From the NCBI GenBank assembly GCA_030596585.1, contig JAUVJM010000026.1, forward strand, positions 1-14,409: DNA of 14,409 nucleotides. Direction: 5' to 3'. The notes beneath the pieces are model-generated. The model made no database searches. It was given only the letters and a program-made list of their open reading frames with translations, and was not told the DNA's origin. The position numbers and the translations under genes are program-made. Positions 6,993-14,028 of this stretch are shown one piece after another. This DNA comes from a bacterium. GTDB taxonomy: Bacteria > NPL-UPA2 > JAUVJM01. Numbering within the stretch: position 1 is the first letter of the stretch; each line of letters opens with the position of its first letter.

Positions 6993-7107
6993 GAGAAACA
7001 TCAGCGACGTGGCAATCTAAAGCGAGATTGCTTCGCTTACGCTCGCAATGACGTGGGCGTCAATTACATTCCGCTTTCAACGGACCGGCTAATTCTTTCA
7101 GGAAAAA
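6993..7107. repeat. 115-bp dispersed repeat, copy 1
   Basis: Matches 8209-8323 without gaps over 115 bp, with six differences, all transitions. It contains the core GCGAGATTGCTTCGCTTACG next to GCTCGCAATGACG, which forms an imperfect hairpin. That core resembles the 'TCATTGCGAGC...GCAATCTCG' intergenic repeats known from many bacterial genomes (from memory, not searched). Its right-hand half overlaps the last 16 or so codons of the NagB-like fragment. Confidence 0.85.
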
Positions 7108-7353
7108 TACCGCCCATTTATACATTCCCATCGGACCTACCGGAAGAATGAAAACAATCTTTCTTCCCTGCTCTTTACTTTCCTTTATTTTGAGAGCTAT
7201 TTCGTGTCCCATCATAGTGTCGAATTCCGATAAATCGTCACAGGGAACAGGTTCGAAATCAGAATGCCACCACTTCTGATGCTCTGTGATAGACTCAGGC
7301 GGATTGTTACAGCACTCATCCATTTTACTGACATCACCATCCTCCTTTCTCAT
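7060..7353 (-). pseudogene. N-terminal fragment of a NagB-like sugar-phosphate isomerase
   Basis: A 97-residue frame whose middle, MMGHEIALKIKESKEQG then RKIVFILPVGPMGMYKWAVF, matches the nucleotide-fold N terminus of the glucosamine-6-phosphate deaminase / 6-phosphogluconolactonase superfamily. There 'ILPVGPxGxY' precedes the substrate loop. Full-length members have about 240-300 residues and continue with an NMDE-type motif, which is absent. After FFLKE the frame runs into the 115-bp repeat, which supplies the final residues (LAGPLKAECN). The fragment therefore looks truncated by repeat insertion or recombination. An AAGGAGG lies inside the first codons, so the original start is unclear; ATGs at 7353 and 7323 are possible. 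Its neighbour, a broken LmbE-type deacetylase, supports an amino-sugar context. Homology is inferred by eye. Confidence 0.6.
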
Positions 7354-7371
7354 TTATTCAACTTTTTGAAC

Positions 7372-7866
7372 TTAGCGCACCTGAGACTTCTTAATCTTCT
7401 TGACAGATCGAGTCGATTTCTTTCTGAGGCGTCTCACATCCAAAAGAACACGCACATCCTCCTGATGCCGCGGGTTATCTATTAGCCGTTTTGCACGAAT
7501 GAGGCTTTTCATATCAATCCAGTTGGCTCTCACTTTGCCATAGAAATCATGCACCCTGTTATTCCATGCAGTTTCAAAACATACTCCCTGCACCTTGAGA
7601 ATGAAATCTATCCTGTCGGGAGCTATACCTATCTGCACAATCTCATCATGGTTATCATAAGAGAGAAGCACAGGACTGCCAAACTCTGCCAGCGCTCGAT
7701 TGGCACTCTTAATATTTTCCTGTGTCCGGCCAATCCATAAATCCATGTCTTTTGTATACCGCGGTTTGGCATGATAGATAAAAGCCAACCCCCCAATAAT
7801 AAGATATTTCACGCTGTGTTTATGTAAAAGGTATAGCATATCCTCAAAATCTTGAATGGTTTCCAC
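7372..7866 (-). CDS. MNT-type nucleotidyltransferase family protein
   Basis: A 164-residue protein with the core of the polymerase-beta-like nucleotidyltransferases (DUF6036/AbiEii-like). It has GG at residues 25-26 in YLIIGGLAFIYHAKPR, then TKDMDLWI with Asp40 and Asp42 as the metal-binding pair. A later acidic position, Asp87, lies in RIDFIL and would be the third carboxylate. The C terminus is very Lys/Arg-rich. The substrate is unknown; relatives modify tRNAs or proteins, or act as toxins in antitoxin-paired systems. The start is a GTG at 7866 with GGGGAG 4-5 bp upstream. It begins 9 bp after the stop of a small protein gene, and that stop lies next to its Shine-Dalgarno, so the two are probably translated as a pair. 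All key acids are present, so it appears intact. Confidence 0.8.
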   Translation of the reverse strand: METIQDFEDMLYLLHKHSVKYLIIGGLAFIYHAKPRYTKDMDLWIGRTQENIKSANRALAEFGSPVLLSYDNHDEIVQIGIAPDRIDFILKVQGVCFETAWNNRVHDFYGKVRANWIDMKSLIRAKRLIDNPRHQEDVRVLLDVRRLRKKSTRSVKKIKKSQVR

Positions 7867-7875
7867 TATACTCCC

Positions 7876-8076
7876 CTAATGAACCTTCTCAAACTTTGCC
7901 CGAGATCCTGCAACTTTCGCTATATCTTGCCTGATTGCTACAAGAGCAGATAAGCGCACTGCCGGGGACTGCTGCTGCCAAAATTCCAAATCCCACCGTT
8001 CAGCATCAACAAAATCCTTTGCCCGGTATGCCACAATTGCTTTTCTTCGAAAAGCTGACCGTGATTTCAAACTCAT
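7876..8076 (-). CDS. Small partner protein upstream of the nucleotidyltransferase
   Basis: A 66-residue basic protein. After a short Arg/Lys-rich start it has DFVDAERWDLEFWQQQSPAV followed by RLSALVAIRQDI. This resembles small proteins of the pattern 'FEEADxxDxEYYxxLTPxxRLxxLxxLR' that often sit directly before DUF6036-type nucleotidyltransferases. I chose the ATG at 8076 because AGAAAGG lies 9 bp upstream; the ATG at 8085 would abut that Shine-Dalgarno. The gene ends 9 bp before the nucleotidyltransferase. A role as antitoxin-like or specificity partner is inference from the pairing. I cannot name a domain with certainty. Confidence 0.65.
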   Translation of the reverse strand: MSLKSRSAFRRKAIVAYRAKDFVDAERWDLEFWQQQSPAVRLSALVAIRQDIAKVAGSRAKFEKVH

Positions 8077-8163
8077 TACACACATCCTTTCTCATCCAGT
8101 CCGTGTCCATTATTTTATTTTACCATTATTTTCTTCTCAGAGCAAAAATAATCTCACAAAAAA

Positions 8164-8201
8164 GCCCCTGATGGTGGAGGTGAAGAGAACGTTTATACTT
8201 T
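8164..8201 (-). repeat. Possible second scrap of the IS3-type transposase 3' region
   Basis: On the minus strand this stretch reads CTTCACCTCCACCATCAG, close to TTCATCTCCACCATCAG in the transposase tail at 9184-9267, with AGTATA a short distance upstream in both. Both read LHLHHQ- or IHLHHQ-like in one frame. The match is too short to be certain, but it lies right beside the copy 2 repeat at 8209. Confidence 0.25.
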
Positions 8202-8208
8202 ACACTGC

Positions 8209-8323
8209 GAGAAACATCAGCGACGTGGCAGTCTAAAGCGAGATTGTTTCGCTTACGCTCGCAATGACGTGGACGTCAATTACATTCTGCCTTCAACGGA
8301 CCGGCTAATTCCTTCAGGAAAAA
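8209..8323. repeat. 115-bp dispersed repeat, copy 2
   Basis: Direct-orientation copy of 6993-7107 at a constant offset of 1216 bp: 109 of 115 bases identical and no gaps. It stands just before the aldolase remnant on the plus strand. The two copies bracket the NagB-like fragment, the nucleotidyltransferase and its partner, giving a 1.3-kb composite layout. Confidence 0.85.
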
Positions 8324-8404
8324 GAGCCGTGCGGCCAGTGTAGGCATGAAACTCGACGGTATCCAGATGCCGGGACCATGCCTGAGCGTTACCCACAGGG
8401 ATAA

Positions 8405-8713
8405 CCCCTGCCACATCATACCTCTGCCCAGAATGCCGTCACAGCCTCCTATGATCCAATCTGCCTCAAGAAATATGCCAGGTCCTATGGTATTCGCAAA
8501 ACAGGGAACGAGAGTCGTTCGGCTCTTAAAAACGGAGTCTTTGCTTTTGCTGAAACGCCAGCCAAGGCGGTTCATGCCGCACTAACGCTGGAATACGCGG
8601 CAAAGACGGCAAAAGGGGCACTGGAACTGGGAACCGCCACCGGGCATAAGGAAAACGGTGATAAATTCTGGGCATGGGTTTTCAGGTGCCAAAAGATTAT
8701 TGTGCTTTTGTAA
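8405..8713 (+). pseudogene. C-terminal remnant of a class II aldolase/adducin family protein
   Basis: A plus-strand frame, open after a TAA at 8402-8404 and without a start codon, reads ALKNGVFAFAETPAKAVHAA and then LTLEYAAKTAKGALELG before a stop at 8711-8713. This matches the C-terminal half of class II aldolases and epimerases of the fuculose-phosphate aldolase / ribulose-phosphate 4-epimerase type. In those, 'LxNHGVFxFGxTxxxAvxxAxxLExxAK...ALxLG' is a signature. The histidine of NHG, a metal ligand, is missing (KNGVF instead of KNHGVF), and the upstream metal-binding half is absent. The gene is therefore dead. It is the only plus-strand gene trace in the window. Homology is recognised by eye. 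Confidence 0.65.
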
Positions 8714-8833
8714 CTACCGGGCTCCAAGTCATTTTGTCGACGGTGAATGATTTTTGCAGGGCGGCGCCTGATTTCTCAACTGTAGAAGATTGGTATAAAT
8801 TAAGTGTTTTTGTTGGGTAATTTGGGTCCATTC

Positions 8834-8868
8834 AAAAAATCCCGCCTACCCATAAAGATAAGCGGGAT
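8834..8868 (-). terminator. Intrinsic terminator, minus strand
   Basis: Read on the minus strand, ATCCCGC (8868-8862) and GCGGGAT (8845-8839) form a perfect 7-bp GC-rich stem with a 16-base loop. A T-run follows (8839-8834). This is the classic rho-independent layout. It lies about 400 bp after ftsY and directly after a mini-ORF with its own possible promoter, so it may end that short transcript. Confidence 0.7.
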
Positions 8869-8880
8869 CATCAAAACTGG

Positions 8881-8945
8881 CTCCCCTAGCCGGTCAATGC
8901 TGATAACAGAGCCATCTCAGATGGGGGGACGATTCATCCACAATT
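8881..8945 (-). other. Short ORF with Shine-Dalgarno and adjoining hairpins (possible leader or sRNA body)
   Basis: On the minus strand AAAGGAG precedes a GTG at 8941 that opens a 15-codon frame ending in TGA at 8896-8894. An ATG at 8937 in another frame gives only MNRPPI. Two hairpins follow or overlap: CCATCT/AGATGG near 8912-8924, and ACTGGCT/AGCCGGT around 8876-8894. The series then runs into the terminator at 8868-8834. No downstream gene is controlled by it now, so it may be a small RNA, a leader stranded by deletion, or the edge of a lost element. Confidence 0.3.
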
Positions 8946-8961
8946 CTCCTTTAAAAGCGAT

Positions 8962-8989
8962 AGAATAAAAGCATTAATACTCAAATCAA
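8962..8989 (-). promoter_or_regulatory. Possible promoter of the mini-ORF/terminator unit
   Basis: On the minus strand TTGATT (8989-8984), 16 bp, then TATTCT (8967-8962). Both hexamers are fair matches to the housekeeping consensus and lie about 20 bp before the Shine-Dalgarno of the mini-ORF. AT-rich surroundings make a chance match possible. Confidence 0.35.
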
Positions 8990-9183
8990 GACTCATAGCC
9001 ATAGCGTTGTGCTTTTATAAAACCACTATACGGCCAAGGAAAAGTTTGATTGTCCGGCCAAAAACTCAAAAACAACCAAGCCCCACTTTTTAACCAGCAA
9101 AATCCTTTTATATTTGCCCTGTATCTCACAATCTCAGGGTGGGGAGGCATAAAAATGTATAGTCCAAAATAGAAGCTGCTATA

Positions 9184-9267
9184 TTATTTTTTAGATATCC
9201 CATAGTGAACCTCGTGTGGCGTTTGGTAGCCGAGCGACTGATGGTGGAGATGAATTGCTGGTATACT
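9184..9267 (-). pseudogene. C-terminal remnant of an IS3-type transposase
   Basis: A minus-strand frame reads AIHLHHQSLGYQTPHEVHYG and then ISKK before TAA at 9186-9184. 'HxSLGYxTPxEVHxG' is the closing signature of IS3-family (rve integrase core) transposases. Only the last 28 or so codons remain; the catalytic DDE region is gone. The homologous reading begins within a few bases of the ftsY stop, so the insertion or a later deletion boundary lies right at the 3' end of ftsY. The gene is inactive. Confidence 0.7.
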
Positions 9268-9269
9268 CT

Positions 9270-10181
9270 TCAGGACGGATTGAGCAGAGCCTGGACAAAT
9301 TCGGCTGGGTCGAAACTTTGCAGGTCTTCGAGATTTTCCCCGGTACCCACTAACTTGACGGGAATAGCAAGTTCATCCTCAATAGCTGCCACGATGCCCC
9401 CTTTAGCCGTCCCATCCAGTTTGGCGAGCGCAATACCGCTGACCCCAACCGCAGAGTGGAATAACTTAGCCTGGATGAGAGCATTCTGCCCCGTAGTGGC
9501 ATCAACAACCAGCAGTATTTCGTGAGGCGCCCCGGGTACCCCCTTTCCGAGCACACGCTTGACCTTCTTCAATTCCTCCATGAGATTTACCTTTGTATGC
9601 AATCTTCCTGCCGTGTCAATAATCAAGACGTCAATTCCTCTGGCAAGGCATGCTGAAACCGCATCGAAAGCAACCGCCGAGGGGTCAACCCCGTACTTCT
9701 GTTTGACAATTCCCACGCCCGCACTCTTAGCCCAGATTTCAAGCTGTTCGATTGCTCCGGCACGAAAAGTATCACCGGCGGCAAGGAGTACCCGCTTTCC
9801 CTGTCCCCTGAGCAGATTGGCAAGTTTTCCGATACTCGTTGTCTTCCCAACGCCGTTTACTCCAACAACAAGGACGACTGTCAATCCATCGGCGTTCGTG
9901 ATGAGCTCCCTGCTCCTTCCGGAGAATATGTCCAGCATCTCTTCTCTTAGCACAGACAGGACACCCTCCCACCTGTCTTCTTTCCCTTTCAAAGGAAATG
10001 CCAGCGAAGCAGACAATTTCTTGAGAAGTCTTGAGCTGGTTCTGACGCCGACATCGGCAGAGATAAGTATTTCTTCTAACTGACCGAGAGAGGACTCATC
10101 AAAAGCAGGTTTGGATCGGATTAGTTCCCTAAGGGCTTGCGAAAGCCCTATTCTACCGGAGAGCCGGCTCAGGCTTAGCAC
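9270..10181 (-). CDS. ftsY: Signal recognition particle receptor FtsY
   Basis: FtsY is the SRP-type GTPase that docks ribosome-SRP complexes at the inner membrane. At 303 residues it has a short N-terminal extension and a complete NG domain. The helical N domain (about 5-95) leads to the P-loop GVNGVGKTT (107-115), GDTFRAGA (136-143), DTAGRLHTK from 189, TTGQNA (229-234), AKLDGTAKGG (253-262) and GTGENLEDL (280-288). The G4 motif has Ala where TKLDG is common, a tolerated substitution. I chose the GTG at 10181: AGGAGG lies 9 bp before it. A TTG seven codons earlier would lie in front of that Shine-Dalgarno. The gene overlaps the smc end by 29 bp, so the two are very probably coupled. The acidic A domain of E. 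coli FtsY is missing, as in many bacteria. Confidence 0.96.
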   Translation of the reverse strand: MLSLSRLSGRIGLSQALRELIRSKPAFDESSLGQLEEILISADVGVRTSSRLLKKLSASLAFPLKGKEDRWEGVLSVLREEMLDIFSGRSRELITNADGLTVVLVVGVNGVGKTTSIGKLANLLRGQGKRVLLAAGDTFRAGAIEQLEIWAKSAGVGIVKQKYGVDPSAVAFDAVSACLARGIDVLIIDTAGRLHTKVNLMEELKKVKRVLGKGVPGAPHEILLVVDATTGQNALIQAKLFHSAVGVSGIALAKLDGTAKGGIVAAIEDELAIPVKLVGTGENLEDLQSFDPAEFVQALLNPS

Positions 10182-13100
10182 TGAGTCTACCCTCCTTTTC
10201 AAACCTCACCGATATCTGTTTGGAGATACCGCGCTCCTCCATTGTAACACCGTGAACAATGTCGGAAGTGGCAATCGTAGTTCTGTTATGCGTAACGATT
10301 ATAAACTGAGAATTCCGGCTGGATTCGCGGACAAGCCGTGCAAACCTTCCTATGTTGGAATCATCAAGCGGAGCGTCAATCTCATCAAGAACGCAGAAAG
10401 GAGAGGGTTTCACTCCTCTTATCGCAAAAAGCAGGGCAATTGCGGTCATTGCCTTCTCCCCGCCGGAGAGCAGGGAAATACTCTGTAACTTCTTGCCGGG
10501 AGGCCGCGCAATGATCTCAATCCCGCTTTCCAGAACGTCCCTTTCATCAACCAGTATCAACTCTGCTTTACCCCCGTCGAACAGGCTCCGGAAAAGCCTG
10601 CCGAACTGCTCATTTACCTTACGGAACGTTTCCACGAACATAGACCTCGTTGTCCGGTTTATGTGCGCTATTGCCTTTTTCAGAGATTCTTGGGCAGAGA
10701 GAAGATCGTCGCGCTGTCCGCATAGAAAATCATACCTTTCCTCGAGATGCTTGTACTCTTCGATTGCGACAAGGTTCACCGGCCCCATCGCCTCCAACTT
10801 TGCCCGGAGACGCACGGCTTCCTCGGACATTAACTGGGCATCGATTTCTTCTGCTTTCCGTTCTTCCGCAAGGGTTTTGAGGTCTACCCGGTGACGGGAA
10901 GAAATCCTGTCAGTAAGAGAACTAATCTCCACATCCATTTGTGCATACCGGACTTCGACCTGATGCATCTCCTCTTCTTTTTCCCGCAGGAGCCCGCGCC
11001 CTTCTCTCAGAGAGTTTTCCATCTCGTCAATCCGGCGTATCACACTCTTCCTCTCTTCCTCAACCTTCAGTCTTTCCTCTTCAAACTGATCCCTCGACTC
11101 CGAAAATCCTTTCAAATCATTCCGGATGTTTACAATTGTCTCTTCGAATTCTTTCACCCGTGCCTCAGCATCCTTGACTTCCTGCCGGCGTTTCCCTGTC
11201 TGCTCCTCATACTCGGAACACGTTCTTTGCCGCAGGGAAAAAGCCGTCTCAAGAGATTCTTCCTTCGCATCAAGCGAGGCAAAAATAACCTTTATTTCCG
11301 TCAACCTGTGTAAAATTTGTTCTCTTTCACTGCTTCCATCCTCCAGATCCTGCTGGAAAGAATGCATCCTTCGGTTACAGTCTTCCTTATCCTCCATGAC
11401 AGCATTGAGTTTGTCGGAAACCTCCTGAATCTCAATCCCTAAACGGCTTCTGTCTTTCCTGACGGTTGTAACTTCATCATCAAGCAGGGAGATGTCCTTT
11501 GATAACCTTTCCATCTCATTTTGCAGCTGGCTGCGAGCCCTCTCAAGATTAGCGAATTCTTCCCTTTCCCGGTGAAGTTCCCTTCCCAGCGTTTCTTCCT
11601 CGGCAATAGACGTTTTTAAGTCCGCGGACACTATCCTCTCATCACTCTCAAGTTTCTCCTGAACCAGCAGAAGATTTTTGACCGACTCCGTCATTTCCTG
11701 CACACGTCCACTTCTCCCAATCAAGCCGGTCCCCTTCGAAACGAGACTTCCTCCACTTACAAATCTCATTCCGTCAATGACATCACCTTCCAGAGTAACC
11801 AGCTTCCACCCGGCAGGAACTTTTGGCAAAAGTGCGCGGGCGGTTTCAAGTTTATCCACTATCACGGTTCTGCCCAGGAGCAGGTCGGAAACATTTACAT
11901 ACCTCAAATCCGACTTAACCTTCCCCGATGCAACACCGATAACCCCGGAATGTGACACAATCTCATCTATTTCTTCCTTGTCAGCTCTGCCCACCGCTCC
12001 GAGCACGACAAAAGTTGCTCTTCCGCCTTCCTTCTGCTTCAGGTAGGAAAGCGCTTTTTCAGCCTCGTTTGTTTTTCCCACGACTATATACTGAGCTCTC
12101 TCACCCAGCGCCGCTTCCACAGCTACCTCAAAATTCCTGGGCACTTTAAGCAAGTCTCCCACCACACCGCATACACCGGGAAGAAAATCTCTCACCGCCA
12201 TCACACTCCTGACCCCCCTGGCATACCCCTCGTAGTTCCTCCACATCTCCTCCATCAGTTTCAGGCTGGACTTCATGGAAACAATCTCACGTTTCCCGGA
12301 ATAAGTCTTCTCACGCAGACTTCCAAGAGTCGTCTGTAACCCGGAGATTTTACCCTTCAATTCTCCAATCCGGGACTCCGCCGCACCTACTGCGTCTTTC
12401 CTTTCCTCCCATTTGGCGGAGACAGCAGCGAATTCCTTCCCACAATCCCTTTTCTCATCCCCGCTCCGCAGCTTTTCGGCACCGAGTCTTCTCTCCCTCG
12501 CGTCACAGCTTTTATCTACCGCGGAGAGACTCGCCAGCTCGCTTCTCTGCCTGGATTCAAAGGAAACAACTTCAACTATTTTCTCCTTTATTCCTGCAAG
12601 TTCCTTTTCCTTCTTCTTCATCCCTGCCGCGAGTTCCTCCAGACGTTTCTCCCCTTCTTCAGACTCAGATTTCCTATCCGTGCGTTCCTTCCCAAACTGT
12701 TCCTTCTCCTGCTCCAAACCGGACAATTCGTCGAGAACAGATACCCGCCTGTTTTCCAGGACGCCTATTTCCTCATCAGCGTCTTTTATGCGCTGATTCA
12801 ATGCCTGTATCCTATCCTCGTACAGGACAACATTGCTTTCCGACTGGATGATTCCCTCGCCCGCACTCTGCAGATCTTCCCTTACGCGGTCCGCTTTCGC
12901 CTCGATGCAGCTAATGCCTGCCCGCCTTTCTCCAAGGGAAAATTCATTCTTCTCCACACCGGAGTTGAGAGCCCCAACCCTCTCCCGCATTTCTGTTAGC
13001 TGCTTCTCGTCTTTTATCCTTCTACTTTCCAGGCGGTTGTACTCCTCAAACGCAAGAGTAAGCTCAAACTCCCTCAACTGCTCACTCAGACTCTGATACC

Positions 13101-13740
13101 GTTTCGCCTTACCAGCCTGACGCCGCAAAGACCCAATCTGCTTCTTCAATTCAGAAATAATATCGTCCACCCGTAAGAGATTGCGCTCGGTAGACTCAAG
13201 TTTGCGCAGAGCCTCTTTTTTCCGGTTCTTGTATTTCGTTATCCCGGCCGCTTCTTCAAAGAGAAATCTCCTGTCTTCCGGTCTTGAACTCAATATCAAA
13301 TCCACTTTGCCCTGTTCAATAAGAGAATATGACCTGGTCCCGATACCCGTGTCCATGAAGAGCTCATTTATGTCCTTGAGGCGGCAGGGAGTCTTGTTTA
13401 TGAAATACTCACTTTCGCCCGAACGGAAGATACGGCGAGTGATCATCACCTCAGAGTAATCAAGCGGAACTGACCCGTCCTCATTGTCGAGAACCAGCGA
13501 GACTTCTGCCATACCAAGAGGCTTGCGGCCGTCAGTACCGTTAAAAATCACATCTCCCATATGAGAGCCCCTCAACGCAAGGGCACTCTGCTCGCCCAGC
13601 ACCCACTTTATCGCATCAACGACATTCGTCTTGCCGCAGCCATTAGGCCCCACGATTGCGGTAACACCCGGCTCGAAGTTAAAACCCGTTCTGTCGAGGA
13701 AAGACTTGAAACCGAATAACTCAAGTTTTTTCAGGTGCAC
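10153..13740 (-). CDS. smc: Chromosome segregation ATPase SMC
   Basis: SMC is the ABC-type ATPase that folds and segregates chromosomes, usually with the kleisin partners ScpA and ScpB, which are not in the window. At 1195 residues it has a typical length. The N-terminal head has GFKSF, the Walker A GPNGCGKT at 31-38 and the LIEQGKVDLI segment. A long coiled coil follows (about 170-500). The hinge covers about 505-660, with GVCGVVGDLL. A second coiled coil runs to about 1040. The C-terminal head carries the signature LSGGEKAMTAIAL (about 1093), the Walker B VLDEIDAPLDD and the QFIIVTHNRTTI switch. The start is the GTG at 13740: AAGGAG lies 7 bp upstream and VHLKKLELFGFKSF fits the family. A longer frame from 13842 would add a basic stretch out of phase with fmdB and is rejected. 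It overlaps fmdB by 20 bp. Confidence 0.97.
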   Translation of the reverse strand: MHLKKLELFGFKSFLDRTGFNFEPGVTAIVGPNGCGKTNVVDAIKWVLGEQSALALRGSHMGDVIFNGTDGRKPLGMAEVSLVLDNEDGSVPLDYSEVMITRRIFRSGESEYFINKTPCRLKDINELFMDTGIGTRSYSLIEQGKVDLILSSRPEDRRFLFEEAAGITKYKNRKKEALRKLESTERNLLRVDDIISELKKQIGSLRRQAGKAKRYQSLSEQLREFELTLAFEEYNRLESRRIKDEKQLTEMRERVGALNSGVEKNEFSLGERRAGISCIEAKADRVREDLQSAGEGIIQSESNVVLYEDRIQALNQRIKDADEEIGVLENRRVSVLDELSGLEQEKEQFGKERTDRKSESEEGEKRLEELAAGMKKKEKELAGIKEKIVEVVSFESRQRSELASLSAVDKSCDARERRLGAEKLRSGDEKRDCGKEFAAVSAKWEERKDAVGAAESRIGELKGKISGLQTTLGSLREKTYSGKREIVSMKSSLKLMEEMWRNYEGYARGVRSVMAVRDFLPGVCGVVGDLLKVPRNFEVAVEAALGERAQYIVVGKTNEAEKALSYLKQKEGGRATFVVLGAVGRADKEEIDEIVSHSGVIGVASGKVKSDLRYVNVSDLLLGRTVIVDKLETARALLPKVPAGWKLVTLEGDVIDGMRFVSGGSLVSKGTGLIGRSGRVQEMTESVKNLLLVQEKLESDERIVSADLKTSIAEEETLGRELHREREEFANLERARSQLQNEMERLSKDISLLDDEVTTVRKDRSRLGIEIQEVSDKLNAVMEDKEDCNRRMHSFQQDLEDGSSEREQILHRLTEIKVIFASLDAKEESLETAFSLRQRTCSEYEEQTGKRRQEVKDAEARVKEFEETIVNIRNDLKGFSESRDQFEEERLKVEEERKSVIRRIDEMENSLREGRGLLREKEEEMHQVEVRYAQMDVEISSLTDRISSRHRVDLKTLAEERKAEEIDAQLMSEEAVRLRAKLEAMGPVNLVAIEEYKHLEERYDFLCGQRDDLLSAQESLKKAIAHINRTTRSMFVETFRKVNEQFGRLFRSLFDGGKAELILVDERDVLESGIEIIARPPGKKLQSISLLSGGEKAMTAIALLFAIRGVKPSPFCVLDEIDAPLDDSNIGRFARLVRESSRNSQFIIVTHNRTTIATSDIVHGVTMEERGISKQISVRFEKEGRLSAKPEPALR

Positions 13741-14002
13741 TTTTTTTCTCCTTATCTTTCTTCCCGGTCTCCCCGCTCTTCCCCTCCCCCTTCTCTTCTT
13801 TTGCCTTCTTCTTATACTCTTCACTCCTGTAGTCAGTAGCATAAAAACCCGAACCTTTGAATATCACCGCCGCACCGGCACCAATCAGCCTGCGTACATT
13901 CCCCTCACACTTTGGGCATTTCTTGCGCGGAGGGGCGGTTATCGACTGGAATTCCTCAAAGGCGTGTCCACAAGACTCACACTCATAATCATAAGTCGGC
14001 AT
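13721..14002 (-). CDS. FmdB-family zinc ribbon protein
   Basis: A 93-residue protein beginning MPTYDYECESCGHAFEEFQS, the hallmark of the FmdB (putative regulatory) zinc ribbon family. Cys8/Cys11 and Cys29/Cys32 (CPKC) form the metal site. The following segment, IGAGAAVIFKGSGFYATDYR, is the conserved 'xxxFKGSGFYxTDY' motif. The C-terminal third is a Lys/Glu-rich disordered tail. AGAGAGGA lies about 6 bp before the ATG. The role of the family is unsettled (a regulator or nucleic-acid-binding role has been proposed). It overlaps smc by 20 bp and is likely cotranscribed and coupled with it. Confidence 0.9.
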   Translation of the reverse strand: MPTYDYECESCGHAFEEFQSITAPPRKKCPKCEGNVRRLIGAGAAVIFKGSGFYATDYRSEEYKKKAKEEKGEGKSGETGKKDKEKKSAPEKT

Positions 14003-14028
14003 CTTCTATCCTCTCTCTAACGTAACTA

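Larger units (their letters stand above)
8714..9183. other. Non-coding interval between the aldolase remnant and the IS3-type remnant
   Basis: About 470 bp with no protein gene I can recognise. It contains the minus-strand promoter, mini-ORF, hairpin and terminator series described separately (8989-8834). The remainder, 8714-8830 and 8990-9183, is AT-rich and shows no motif I can assign. The part just left of the transposase stop (about 9150-9183) could be the insertion-sequence end. Confidence 0.4.

Noticed and set aside
6993..8323. CRISPR array
   Set aside because: Only two copies of a 115-bp repeat 1.2 kb apart, with genes between them; there are no short regularly spaced repeats anywhere in the window.
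8276..8575. 99-residue minus-strand frame ending in the same residues as the NagB-like fragment
   Set aside because: The shared ending comes only from the 115-bp repeat. The rest overlaps the aldolase remnant on the opposite strand and shows no family features or Shine-Dalgarno.
8700..9180. SRP (4.5S) RNA or a riboswitch near ftsY
   Set aside because: No conserved SRP tetraloop or Alu/S-domain sequence, and the hairpins do not match a riboswitch class that I can recognise.
13721..13842. Upstream extension of smc by 34 basic residues (start at 13842)
   Set aside because: It overlaps the fmdB coding region in another frame, and the extra residues are the out-of-phase reading of the fmdB Lys-rich tail. 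The GTG at 13740 has an AAGGAG 7 bp upstream and gives the standard SMC N terminus.
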